A stretch of DNA of 34,503 bases from an uncultured bacterium (GTDB lineage Bacteria > Cyanobacteriota > Vampirovibrionia > Gastranaerophilales > Gastranaerophilaceae): the NCBI GenBank assembly GCA_949296425.1, contig CASFPN010000018.1:1-34503 (forward strand), read 5' to 3'. The notes beneath the pieces were generated by a model, which saw nothing but the letters and a program-made list of their open reading frames with translations, was not told the origin of the DNA and ran no database searches. The position numbers and the translations under genes are program-made. Positions 16,265 to 24,307 of this stretch are shown one piece after another; position 1 is the stretch's first letter; every line of letters starts with the position of its first letter.

Positions 16265-16780
16265 ATGATTATAACGGCAGGCAAATTTAAAGGACAAAAA
16301 ATAACCTCACCGGATGAGGGTATAACACGTCCTACGCTTTCAAAAATCCGAATGAGTATTTTCAACACTCTGCAGTCCTTAACAGACTTTGAAGAAAGTT
16401 CTTTTCTTGACATGTTTGCAGGCTCCGGTATTATGGGACTTGAAGCGCTTTCAAGAGGGTTTGCAAATGTAACGGCTATCGAAAAAAATCCTAAAGCCGC
16501 TCAAATTATAAAATTAAATTTTAAAAAGTTTGAGCCTTACCCAAATTTAATAATCGGTGACAGCATAAAAATTGCGCCGAAACTGAATATGAAATTTGAT
16601 GTAATTTATATTGACCCGCCGTACTTTTCAGGGGTATACGAACAAAGTCTTGCTGCTGTTTTAAATATTACAGGGAATATAATAATACTTGAACACGTTA
16701 CAGATATTGAATTTAGCGGCTATACTGTAATCAAACAAAAAAAATACGGAGACAAATTTATCACTTATTTGCACAAGTAA
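16265..16780 (+). CDS. rsmD: 16S rRNA (guanine(966)-N2)-methyltransferase
   Basis: 171 residues. RsmD methylates G966 of 16S rRNA in the 30S subunit. Family blocks present: GKFKGQKI, RPTLSKIRMSIFNTL, the SAM-binding FLDMFAGSGIMGLEALSRG, AIEKNPKA and the catalytic DPPY in IYIDPPYFSG. ATG 16265 lies seven bases after a TAAAAT box (16252-16257) and no Shine-Dalgarno is seen, so the mRNA may be leaderless. It is divergent from fixC and shares a bidirectional terminator with the HU gene. Confidence 0.93.
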   Translation: MIITAGKFKGQKITSPDEGITRPTLSKIRMSIFNTLQSLTDFEESSFLDMFAGSGIMGLEALSRGFANVTAIEKNPKAAQIIKLNFKKFEPYPNLIIGDSIKIAPKLNMKFDVIYIDPPYFSGVYEQSLAAVLNITGNIIILEHVTDIEFSGYTVIKQKKYGDKFITYLHK

Positions 16781-16785
16781 CAAGC

Positions 16786-16824
16786 AAAAAAATATCCGGA
16801 TGAAAAATCATCCGGATATTTTTT
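16786..16824. terminator. Bidirectional intrinsic terminator between rsmD and hup
   Basis: AATATCCGGATGA (16791-16803) and TCATCCGGATATT (16808-16820) pair perfectly around AAAA, flanked by an A-run on the left and a T-run on the right. It fits a Rho-independent terminator on both strands for the two convergent genes. Confidence 0.92.
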
Positions 16825-16839
16825 ATACTCATAAAAATG

Positions 16840-17112
16840 TTATTTAACCATTTCTTTGAATTTTTTACCTGCTGAAAAAGCTGGAACTGTTTTAGCGGCG
16901 ATTTTCAAAGGAGCACCTGTTTGAGGGTTTCTTCCTGTTCTTGCAGCTCTTTTACGCGGTTCGAATGTTCCGAAACCAACCAAAGTAACTTTTTTGCCTT
17001 TTGATACAGTTTTTTCAATTGTTTCTAAAGTTGCTGCAATGATGTCAGCAGTAGCTTTTTGAGAAACTTTTGCTTTTTTTGATACTTCTTTTACTAATTC
17101 TTCTTTGTTCAT
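16840..17112 (-). CDS. hup: HU-family DNA-binding protein
   Basis: 90 residues, the exact HU length. It bends and compacts DNA as a dimer. The signature GFGTFEPRKRAARTGRNPQTG and the DNA-intercalating arm proline in RNPQTG are intact, with the KTVPAFSAGKKFKEMV ending. MNKEELVKEVSKKAKVSQK is a typical start. AAAGGAGG precedes the ATG and a strong extended promoter lies at 17192-17219, in keeping with an abundant protein. Confidence 0.97.
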   Translation of the reverse strand: MNKEELVKEVSKKAKVSQKATADIIAATLETIEKTVSKGKKVTLVGFGTFEPRKRAARTGRNPQTGAPLKIAAKTVPAFSAGKKFKEMVK

Positions 17113-17191
17113 TATGAACCTCCTTTTAGTTTGTGCATACAGTAATTGAAACCATTCTCTCTCCGCATGCTTTTTAATATCGACAAAATTT

Positions 17192-17219
17192 ATTATAGCA
17201 TTTTATTTAAATTTGGCAA
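17192..17219 (-). promoter_or_regulatory. Promoter of hup
   Basis: On the minus strand TTGCCA (17214-17219), a 16-base spacer and TATAAT (17192-17197), preceded by TGC (extended -10). The leader to the ATG at 17112 is about 75 bases long. Confidence 0.75.
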
Positions 17220-17311
17220 GTGTTTTTAAAAATTTTTTTTATATCTTTTAAATATACACTGAATTTGCGGGGATAAGACAGGCACAAAACCTTTAACTGA
17301 GGGGCATTTTA

Positions 17312-18202
17312 TTAATTATAAGAATCTTCGTTAACCCTTGCAAATTTAACGTCTTTGTAAAAATATTGAAGAATTTGATAAGCATTGTAACCCTGTTTTG
17401 CAAGATTATTTGCACCATGCTGCGACATGCCGACTCCATGCCCGTTCTTTTTAACATTATCATCAAATGACGGGACAGAACGCAAATAAGGCAGAGAACT
17501 TCCCCAGTTATCAGCATTTGTCTGCCCGCCTGCAGAGGCAGAATAGTAGGCATTTATAACCTTCATATTGTATGTCAGAACAATTCCTTTAGTCTGATCA
17601 ACAGCATAATTTGTATCAACTGTTTCTTTAGAAGCTCCGCCATAAGCTTGATCTTCCGGAGTATCTTTCAAATCATAGCCAAATTTAGCACGTTTGCCCA
17701 AATTAGCCAACGCATAACTTCTCGCGGCTATTGCCTGAGCTTTATGTGCTTCTGTTGCCCACCCGGAAGGCATTTCTGAGGGAACAACCCCTTTTATGTA
17801 ATCTTCAAGCGGAACATTATTTATAACTGTAAGCTTGCCGTTTTTATTTTGAATCATTATAACGCCGCGGTACCACTTTCCCTTGGCGCTCACAAAGCCT
17901 TTATCAAATGTTCTTACAACTATATTATCGGAATCAATTTTATAATAAGTTCCGTTATAAAGTATTGCCATAAGATTGTGATAAGGCTTTATAACATATC
18001 CTTTCATTGCTTCCAAATCACATATTGTATGGTTTGTATTTGCATCAATAATTTTGCCGTCTATTGATGTTCCTACAGCAGTGGAATCAACGTCAGTTTG
18101 CAGCCCTATTTTGATTGCAAAACAAGGATTTATAAATACAAAATTACATATTAAAATTGAAAATAATATTATAATCTTCTTCACGCCTTTATTATAACAC
18201 AT
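17312..18202 (-). CDS. SpoIID/LytB-domain protein (peptidoglycan-processing)
   Basis: 296 residues. A signal peptide or anchor (KKIIILFSILICNFVFI) is followed by a SpoIID domain: PLEDYIKGVVPSEMPSGW, AHKAQAIAARSYAL, AYYSASAGGQT and GHGVGMSQHGANNLAKQGY. SpoIID is a lytic transglycosylase that cuts denuded glycan strands in sporulating firmicutes; relatives such as LytB modulate amidases and occur in cyanobacteria and other non-sporulating phyla. The start is uncertain. ATG 18202 has no ribosome site. GTG 18184 (VKKIIILF) lies about seven bases after a TGT-TATAAT box (18192-18197) and could be a leaderless start. Confidence 0.85.
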   Translation of the reverse strand: MCYNKGVKKIIILFSILICNFVFINPCFAIKIGLQTDVDSTAVGTSIDGKIIDANTNHTICDLEAMKGYVIKPYHNLMAILYNGTYYKIDSDNIVVRTFDKGFVSAKGKWYRGVIMIQNKNGKLTVINNVPLEDYIKGVVPSEMPSGWATEAHKAQAIAARSYALANLGKRAKFGYDLKDTPEDQAYGGASKETVDTNYAVDQTKGIVLTYNMKVINAYYSASAGGQTNADNWGSSLPYLRSVPSFDDNVKKNGHGVGMSQHGANNLAKQGYNAYQILQYFYKDVKFARVNEDSYN

Positions 18203-18250
18203 ATTTAAATAAAAGTGTTTAAATCATTAGATTGATTTATATAAATAATA

Positions 18251-18988
18251 TCAAATAGGTTTCCAGGCTGTGTTATATTTTACTACTTTAGCCGGATTAC
18301 CTGCTATAACGGTATACTCTTGTTCAAAACTTCTGGTCACAACGCTTTTTGCACCAACAATAGTATTATTCGGTAATGTTACCCGTTTTGTTAAATACAC
18401 ATCTTCTCCCAGCCACACATTACTACCGATAAAAACTCCCTCGCTGCAGTCCAAATTTTCACCCGTTAAATTATTATAAATTTTGTGCGGAAGTTCACCG
18501 GTTCTTATTTTAATATTCGAGGAAAACATACAATTATCTCCGATATAACATTTGTTATCCGGATTATAAATATAAAATATAACATAACCTGCTGACAAGT
18601 TTTTACCAGCTTTTAGCTCAGCATTTTTTACATAACTTGATTGGTTCCCAACCATAATTTGTGCGTTTCCGAATCCAACTAAATCCTCAAATTTAATATT
18701 GTTATTTTCCCCGTTTATCGTAATATCAAAATTTGATTTTACCTGGGCATTTCCTATAAAAATATTATTATTTTTACCATTTATGATTATATGAACTTTT
18801 ACATTTTCGGATGCAATAAAAATTATGTTGTTATTTTCATCAACACAGTTTTTGGAATAATCATTCATTCTAAAATTGAATTTTATCCCCAAAATTGATA
18901 TCTTTAATCTTGCAAACTCTCTTTTTACACTTATAAAATTAAAAAAATTGAATTCGGATAACTTTATCCTTTTCACACAAGTATTCAT
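18251..18988 (-). CDS. Left-handed beta-helix (hexapeptide) acyltransferase
   Basis: About 245 residues from ATG 18988; a TTG at 19030 would be longer, and neither start has a clear ribosome site. The N-terminal half has Asn-rich beta-helix turns (ENNNIIFIASENVKVHIIINGKNNN, described by ENNN, GKNNN and GENNN repeats). The C-terminal half has the acetyltransferase signature: IGDNCMFSSNIKIRTGE, VFIGSNVWLGEDVYLTK, TIVGAKSVVT and AGNPAKVVK. Related enzymes O- or N-acetylate sugars of capsule, colanic acid or LPS. The substrate cannot be told from this context. Confidence 0.8.
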   Translation of the reverse strand: MNTCVKRIKLSEFNFFNFISVKREFARLKISILGIKFNFRMNDYSKNCVDENNNIIFIASENVKVHIIINGKNNNIFIGNAQVKSNFDITINGENNNIKFEDLVGFGNAQIMVGNQSSYVKNAELKAGKNLSAGYVIFYIYNPDNKCYIGDNCMFSSNIKIRTGELPHKIYNNLTGENLDCSEGVFIGSNVWLGEDVYLTKRVTLPNNTIVGAKSVVTRSFEQEYTVIAGNPAKVVKYNTAWKPI

Positions 18989-19042
18989 TTTAAAATGGTA
19001 ATATACAAAAACTAAATTGTAATTAGACAAAAGTATATTATT

Positions 19043-19651
19043 TTATGCACGTATTTGCAAATTAGCCTTAACTCTTTTGGATGTTGTTTCACCTAATTTT
19101 TGACCGGTTGAATAAGATGCCATTGAGCCTCCCACAAAAAGCAATCCCTTTACAACAGCTCCGGCCTTACCATTTAATTTATGTTTTTCCAAATATTTAA
19201 CAACGGGTTTTATTAATTTAGATTTAGAAATAGTTTTAACACATTGCTGAACATCTTTTGATTTTATAATTTTATCATAATTCGCTTTAATTGCCCTCTC
19301 TCCCGCAAACATTGCGGATAATGCAGCAACTTCCGTTATACCTGTTTCAAGCTTATTATCCGACATTGCAGTTTTTACTGCACCGGATGCACAAATTAAA
19401 GGATTAACATTTTCAGAAGCGAACTTCAATGCTTTACCAGCATAATCAAATGCTTTATTTTCTTTCGCAAGGTCAGAAAATACGCTCAATGCACTTCTTG
19501 CAGTATTAGCAACCATACCGTCATATTTGGCAACTTCCTGAACAAGACCGGCAGCCTGCCCTGCTGCAACAGCACTTCTGCCGACATCACCGTTTCCAGT
19601 TTTGTCGACATTTCTACAGGTAAAAATACATGTTGCTACCGGACTAAACAC
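19043..19651 (-). CDS. Protein of unknown function, helical and Ala/Lys-rich
   Basis: 202 residues from GTG 19651, with AAGGTG about nine bases upstream. The protein has no signal peptide. Alternating Ala-rich and Lys-rich helices run through it, with a weakly hydrophobic Gly/Ala stretch near the end (AGAVVKGLLFVGGSMASYSTG). I do not recognise it. Its upstream DNA shares ATATAAAGTATTTTT and a TTTGTTACA-type motif with the unknown gene starting at 4617, which hints at common control. Confidence 0.55.
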   Translation of the reverse strand: MFSPVATCIFTCRNVDKTGNGDVGRSAVAAGQAAGLVQEVAKYDGMVANTARSALSVFSDLAKENKAFDYAGKALKFASENVNPLICASGAVKTAMSDNKLETGITEVAALSAMFAGERAIKANYDKIIKSKDVQQCVKTISKSKLIKPVVKYLEKHKLNGKAGAVVKGLLFVGGSMASYSTGQKLGETTSKRVKANLQIRA

Positions 19652-19778
19652 TATAATACACCTTTTTTACTACACTACATTAATATAAAGTATTTTTTTT
19701 AACAAAAATTGCCAAATATAACATTTTTTTTACATTTGTTACAAACTTAATGAACAAAAATAATATTTCTTCGTTCTA

Positions 19779-19806
19779 TTGATAACGGAGAAAAAACTGT
19801 TATAAT
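19779..19806 (+). promoter_or_regulatory. Promoter of the gene at 19814, leaderless type
   Basis: TTGATA (19779-19784), a 16-base spacer and TATAAT (19801-19806) preceded by TGT (extended -10). The ATG at 19814 lies seven bases after the -10 box, so transcription should start at or beside the A of ATG. There is no ribosome site. Confidence 0.7.
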
Positions 19807-19813
19807 ATAAATT

Positions 19814-20398
19814 ATGAAAAAACTACTTGTCATACTCGGATTATTATTGTTCGCAGTCAATGTCCGGTCGGAAGAATTGCCTGATATTCAGCTGTATATA
19901 AGAGATTATGATGCAATCGAAATTCCTACCGGTACATTTATTCCCGTCATAAACACTCAGGAAATTTCAACCCAATATTGTTCCGAGGGTTACAAGGTAA
20001 AATTTATCGCAACAAACGACATGTACCTTCATGATACAAATATTGTTCCAAGAGGAACGGAATTTTACGGCTACATTGAAAAAATTAACGCGCCTGTGGT
20101 AGGAACAAATGCCGCAATGAAAATTAAAATTACAAAAATGATTTATAAAGACGGTTATGAAGTGCCAGTGAGAGGATATTTATACACCTCAAATAATAAC
20201 ATATTCGGCGGGGAGCTTACACCGCCTGAAAAATATTTGAGAATTGCACAACGGCAGCAAAGAGTAAAAAGAACAACTCTGCAGCTAAGACCGGGTAATG
20301 TACGTCAAATGGGTAAACACACAACAATTGAATCAGGTTCCGATCAGATAATAGTACTGACAGACCCGGCAATGATAACCCATACCTTAACAAATTGA
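19814..20398 (+). CDS. Exported protein, paralogue of the next gene
   Basis: 194 residues with a signal peptide (MKKLLVILGLLLFAVNV, cleavage near RSE). The core reads IPTGTFIPVINTQEIST, then GYKVKFIATNDMYLHDTNIVPRGTEFYG, quoted as DMYLHDTNIVPRGTEF, then AAMKIKITKMIYKDGYEVPVRGYLYT. The same order of elements is found in the next gene (VPAGQSFPAVVTTPLS, DFYYNNNLVAPAGSSV, KLMLRFTQIVTPYGIQIPI), so they share one beta-rich domain. This layout recalls the C-terminal domain of VirB10/TrbI-like proteins, but that is only a resemblance. Position upstream of tonB-exbBD suggests an envelope role. Confidence 0.68.
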   Translation: MKKLLVILGLLLFAVNVRSEELPDIQLYIRDYDAIEIPTGTFIPVINTQEISTQYCSEGYKVKFIATNDMYLHDTNIVPRGTEFYGYIEKINAPVVGTNAAMKIKITKMIYKDGYEVPVRGYLYTSNNNIFGGELTPPEKYLRIAQRQQRVKRTTLQLRPGNVRQMGKHTTIESGSDQIIVLTDPAMITHTLTN

Positions 20399-20450
20399 CT
20401 TAAATTTAAAGGTAAAATAAAATATATATAAAACAAAAAGGAAGGTTAAT

Positions 20451-21197
20451 ATGATGGATAGAAAATTCGCAATTACTATAACTGCACTGCTTTTAACAAC
20501 AGGAGCAGCTTTTGCGGCCCCGAATTACAATTACGGACAGAATTCACCTGCTCCGCAATATCAGCAAAATTTTTATCCGACACAAACTTTAAGCGGAAAC
20601 CAAACACTGAAAGGCAGAGTTGTGACTGTTCCTGCTGGTCAAAGTTTCCCAGCTGTTGTTACAACCCCTTTAAGTTCAGCAAATTTAACAACCGGTCAAA
20701 ATGTTTCTATTGCTCTCGGGTCTGATTTTTACTATAACAATAATCTTGTTGCACCCGCGGGCAGTTCTGTGACAGGAACCGTTCTTGAAGTTTCCAAAGC
20801 AAAACACGGCAGCATGAACGGCAAATTGATGCTCAGATTTACACAAATAGTAACTCCTTACGGCATACAAATTCCAATTTCAGCAGTTGTTAAAACGAAT
20901 GACAACACAGGAGTGTTAATAGGCGGAACAAAAATGGATGTTGCTAAAGATTACGGCAAAGACGTAGCAGTTGGAGCCGGTGCAGGAGCTTTGGCAGGGG
21001 TTATAATTTCACCTCTTGCCGGCGGAGATATAGGTAAAGGTACAGCTCTGGCCACAGCAGTAGGTGCAGGCGGCGGTCTAATAAAATCTATATGGGATAA
21101 AGGCAATGATGTTGAAATCCCAGTAAACTCAACAATCGAGCTTGTACTTACCCAACCGATTACTGTTAACCCTGCAACGTTTAATACAAATTACTAA
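20451..21197 (+). CDS. Exported glycine-rich protein, paralogue of the previous gene
   Basis: 248 residues (a second ATG at 20454 is equally well placed after AAGGAAGG). A signal peptide (FAITITALLLTTGAAFA) is followed by a Gln/Asn/Tyr-rich linker and the same beta domain as the previous gene. Then comes a glycine/alanine-rich segment, VAVGAGAGALAGVIISPLAGG to TAVGAGGG, of the kind that inserts in or packs against membranes (as in glycine-zipper proteins). The end, VEIPVNSTIELVLTQPITV, also parallels the previous gene. It is probably an outer-membrane-associated or periplasmic protein. Function unknown. Confidence 0.68.
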   Translation: MMDRKFAITITALLLTTGAAFAAPNYNYGQNSPAPQYQQNFYPTQTLSGNQTLKGRVVTVPAGQSFPAVVTTPLSSANLTTGQNVSIALGSDFYYNNNLVAPAGSSVTGTVLEVSKAKHGSMNGKLMLRFTQIVTPYGIQIPISAVVKTNDNTGVLIGGTKMDVAKDYGKDVAVGAGAGALAGVIISPLAGGDIGKGTALATAVGAGGGLIKSIWDKGNDVEIPVNSTIELVLTQPITVNPATFNTNY

Positions 21198-21267
21198 GTA
21201 AACCGGGCGATAATTTTATTTTTGTTTTAAAATAGAATTAATCATACAGAATTTTTAAGGGGAGAAA

Positions 21268-22461
21268 ATGTCCTTATTAGGGAAATATACAGAAAATTTT
21301 ATAGAAGATGACGAGCGGGAAAACAATACAGGTTACACTACACCTGCAGTTTTGAAAAACGATGAAGACATAAGTCTGAAAAAATCAATTCTAATTTCGG
21401 CAATACTTCATCCGACAGTTGTGGGTATAAGCTGGCTTATAGTAGTTATCCTTGCTTTAATGGGAATTACATTTACAATTTTTGAAAAACCGAAACCTAA
21501 AGTTAACGATATTGAATTTGTACTTGTGGATAAGGAAGAAACACCCATCAATAAAAATACACCATACCGCGCAGATATAAATTCACGTGCCGGCGGACAC
21601 CACGATCCGACAAGAAAGGTATCCATGCCATCACCGGCCCCCGGAGCGCCAAAAGCGGCTTCACAGCCTGCTAAACAAGCTGCTGCGAAACCTGCTGCGG
21701 CACAAAATCCGCTTCAAAAAATAGTTAAACAGGTAACCCAGCAGGTTCAACCATCAACTCCTGCTCCGAAAAAACCTGCACAACAAGCAGCTCCCGGGCC
21801 TAAAAAACCTCAAGCCGCAAAACCTGCACCGCCGACAGCAAGACCGTCATTAAAACCGCCTTCAACACCTCGTCCTGTTGCACGTCCATCGAGTCCTTTT
21901 AGCGTACCTGTACCAAAAGGAGGAACAGGATCAGGCAGATATTCAACAGGCCCTATCAGCGGTTCGGGCACTTCCGCCAAAGGCGGAGGAGGCGGAAGTA
22001 CAGCTTCTTCAGGCTCAGGATCACATGCTCCGGCGCCGTCACTTGCGCCGACAGGTAGTTCCGGAACCAAGCTTGCCAAAGGCGGAGGTGGAGGAACAGG
22101 CGGTATTGGCAATCCAGGCCCCGGTAATCCTAACGGACGCCCCGGTATTGACGCCATCAGAGAACCAGATTTCGGTCCTTATATGAGAGAATTACAGCGG
22201 CGTATAAAAATGAACTGGGATCCGCCAAAAGGAAACGAAAGCAAACGTGTTGTTCTGCTTTTCAAAATCGCTAAAGACGGAAGATTACTTTCCTGCAGCG
22301 TGTTTAAATCTTCAGGACTTCCCGGAGCTGATAAAGCAGCAATAAATGCAGTTCAGGCAACAGCACCTTTCAGACCGCTGCCTGCAGAGTTCAAAGGTAA
22401 CAGTATTGATATTCAATTTACGTTTGATTACAACGTATTTGGAGCATCTGGATACAATTAG
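21268..22461 (+). CDS. TonB/TolA-like energy transducer
   Basis: 397 residues. There is a short cytoplasmic N-terminus, one membrane segment (about residues 40-72, VVGISWLIVVILALMGITF), then a long periplasmic linker rich in Pro, Ala, Lys, Gly and Ser, and a C-terminal TonB-like domain (about 300-390: YMRELQRRIKMNWDPPKG, VVLLFKIAKDGRLLSCSVFKSSG, AAINAVQATAPFRPLP). The linker would span the periplasm, and the tail contacts outer-membrane receptors or the Tol system. GGGGAG lies seven bases before ATG 21268. With exbB and two exbD downstream it makes a proton-driven outer-membrane transport or stability system. Confidence 0.88.
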   Translation: MSLLGKYTENFIEDDERENNTGYTTPAVLKNDEDISLKKSILISAILHPTVVGISWLIVVILALMGITFTIFEKPKPKVNDIEFVLVDKEETPINKNTPYRADINSRAGGHHDPTRKVSMPSPAPGAPKAASQPAKQAAAKPAAAQNPLQKIVKQVTQQVQPSTPAPKKPAQQAAPGPKKPQAAKPAPPTARPSLKPPSTPRPVARPSSPFSVPVPKGGTGSGRYSTGPISGSGTSAKGGGGGSTASSGSGSHAPAPSLAPTGSSGTKLAKGGGGGTGGIGNPGPGNPNGRPGIDAIREPDFGPYMRELQRRIKMNWDPPKGNESKRVVLLFKIAKDGRLLSCSVFKSSGLPGADKAAINAVQATAPFRPLPAEFKGNSIDIQFTFDYNVFGASGYN

Positions 22462-23072
22462 AAGCCAGGAATACAGGAGGGCAAGAAGGCAAACAAAAGA
22501 TAAATCTTAATAAAACAGATGCGAGGGATAAAAGAATACAAAACGAGTCCGCAATGACAATAATAACCCGAGTGCATTAACAATATAAAGCCGATTACAA
22601 GAGTATAATATAAAATTCTTGATTTTCAGGTAAAAGGCGATTTGTAAACAATCGTAAGCTATGGCAGAAGAAAAGAAAGGAGATTACGAAAGTTTTTAAA
22701 GCTAAAAAGATGCGAGGGACAAAAGAATACAAAACGAGTCCGTTATGACAATAACAACCCGAGTGCATTAACAATATAAAGCCGATTACAAGAGTATAAT
22801 TATAAAATTCCGATTTACCGGTAAAAGGCGATTTGTAAACAATCGTAAGCTATGGCAAAAGAAAAGAAAGGAGATTACGAAAGTTTTTAAAGCTAAAAAG
22901 ATGCGAGGGACAAAAGAATACAAAACGAGTCCGTTATGACATAACACCCGAGTGCATTAACAATATAAAGCCGACTACAAGAATATAATTATAAAATTTT
23001 TGATTTTCAGGTAAAAGGCGATTTGTAAACAATCGTAAGCTATGGTATAAAGAAAAAAAAGAGAGGATAATT
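22462..23072 (+). repeat. Three tandem ~191-bp repeats upstream of exbB
   Basis: No gene. Unit starts (GATGCGAGGG) fall at 22518, 22709 and 22900; a later landmark (GGTAAAAGGCGA) is spaced 191 and 190 bases. Each unit carries CGAGTGCATTAACAATATAAA, shortened here to GAGTGCATTAACAATATAAA, a TATAAT or ATATAAT box, the hairpin CGATT/AATCG in GCGATTTGTAAACAATCG, and GTAAGCTATGG. Units 1 and 2 end in AAAGGAGATTACG, which lines up with GAGAGGATAATTATG, the real ribosome site and start of exbB after unit 3. The array looks like duplications of the exbB leader. A regulatory RNA or multiple promoter is possible. Confidence 0.85.
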
Positions 23073-23723
23073 ATGGAACTACTACTAACATCAATTAAAA
23101 TGGACTGGCCGGTATTACTGCCGATTTTGGTCTGCTCAATTCTGGTTGTTGCAGTCGTAATCAACAGATTTTGTTTTTACAAGAAAAACAAAAGAGATGT
23201 TGTTTTATTCATTCCCAGATTGCAAAAAGAACTGGTAAAAAACAACCTAGACGGTGCACAAAATTTAGCCATACAATGCGGCGGAGTTATAGGAGAAGTA
23301 ACGGAAGAAGCTGTCAGAATTTTTTCGGAACAAAAAAACGGATTTTCCCGTTCTTTTGATATTGCAGCATCATTAGCCTCCAGAAAACTTGAAAGTCATT
23401 TGACTATCTTAGGTACAATTGGCGGTGTAGCTCCGTTTTTAGGTTTGTTCGGAACAGTTGTAAGAATTCTTTTTACCTTCCAGGATCTTGCAGCACAGGG
23501 AAACCAGTCAGCAGCTGTTGCATCAGGTATCGCATCAGCCTTGATTGCTACAGCATTCGGTCTTGGAGTTGCCATTGTAGCGGTAATTTTTTACAACTCA
23601 TTCCAATCAATTGTAAAACGTTATGAAGACGACTTTCAGCTAATCAAGTTATTATTCTTGAGTTTTGTAGATTCAAATGACGAATCAACAACACCGAGCA
23701 ATGCAAATATATCGCTGTCTTAA
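23073..23723 (+). CDS. exbB: ExbB/TolQ-family proton channel protein
   Basis: 216 residues. Three membrane segments: near the N-terminus (LLPILVCSILVVAVVINRF), then after a cytoplasmic loop with LASRKLESHLTILGTIGGVAPFLGLFGTV, and SGIASALIATAFGLGVAIVAVIFYN. The block GTIGGVAPFLGLFGTV and the following Ala-rich helix are the MotA/TolQ/ExbB signature. It forms the pentameric proton channel that, with ExbD, energises TonB. GAGAGG lies seven bases before ATG 23073. The long repeat leader separates it from the tonB-like gene. Confidence 0.93.
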   Translation: MELLLTSIKMDWPVLLPILVCSILVVAVVINRFCFYKKNKRDVVLFIPRLQKELVKNNLDGAQNLAIQCGGVIGEVTEEAVRIFSEQKNGFSRSFDIAASLASRKLESHLTILGTIGGVAPFLGLFGTVVRILFTFQDLAAQGNQSAAVASGIASALIATAFGLGVAIVAVIFYNSFQSIVKRYEDDFQLIKLLFLSFVDSNDESTTPSNANISLS

Positions 23724-23824
23724 CAAGATACTCGGGCACTAAGTTTTTAAGATACTAAGTTCGTAAACTCCTAGTGTCTTAGCACCTTAGTTTCCTAACA
23801 GCTTCAACTAAAAAGGTATAAAAT
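23724..23824 (+). repeat. Short spacer with CTAAG-type degenerate repeats
   Basis: The gap between exbB and the first exbD contains several near-copies of CTAAG/CTTAG: CACTAAG, ATACTAAG, GTCTTAG and CACCTTAG, partly as inverted pairs. It ends with AAAAAGG, the ribosome site of exbD. No gene is seen. It may be a decayed small palindromic element. Confidence 0.4.
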
Positions 23825-24274
23825 ATGGCAATGAAAACTAATAAGGGTAAAGAAGCCCTGTTCACAGAAATAAATATCACACCTTTGACAGATATTTTTC
23901 TGGTGCTGTTAATCATTATGATGGTCGTAGCCCCGACCTTCCAGTCAACAGACAGTTCCATAACTATCCCTGAGATTAACAGCGGAATTTCTATTGAACA
24001 GAAAAATGCAACAGTATCTGTAACAAAAGACGGAAAATTGTATTTGAACGGTAATCCTGTTACGGATGAAAATCTTACAAATGAACTTCTATCTTTAAAA
24101 CCTCAGCTTGAAAAACCGGAACTGGTTGTAAAAGCTGATGAAAAGGTGAGAAGTGCAAAAATTATGGAGATTATGAACGCAGCACAGGATGCCGAGTACA
24201 AAAAACTTATTGTTGCAGGTGAACCGTTGAGCAAAAAAGAACAAAAGAATCTTGAAGAAGGTAAAAAGATATAA
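23825..24274 (+). CDS. exbD: ExbD/TolR-family protein, first copy
   Basis: 149 residues. A short cytoplasmic N-terminus (FTEINITPLTDIF) leads into one membrane helix, TDIFLVLLIIMMVVAPTFQ, with the proton-carrying aspartate in PLTDIFL. The periplasmic domain has the ExbD pattern VTKDGKLYLNGNPVTDENL and PELVVKADEKV. It stabilises the ExbB channel and couples proton flow to the TonB-like protein. AAAAAGG is eight bases before the ATG. A second, related exbD follows 33 bases later. Confidence 0.92.
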   Translation: MAMKTNKGKEALFTEINITPLTDIFLVLLIIMMVVAPTFQSTDSSITIPEINSGISIEQKNATVSVTKDGKLYLNGNPVTDENLTNELLSLKPQLEKPELVVKADEKVRSAKIMEIMNAAQDAEYKKLIVAGEPLSKKEQKNLEEGKKI

Positions 24275-24307
24275 TTTCCTGACTTCTAAAATACAAATGG
24301 AGAAAAT

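Noticed and set aside
21810-22157. Pro/Gly-rich open frames overlapping the tonB-like linker
   Set aside because: They arise from the low-complexity Pro/Gly linker read in other frames.
22518-23072. CRISPR array
   Set aside because: The three units are about 191 bp and conserved throughout, with no short repeats separated by unique spacers and no cas genes.
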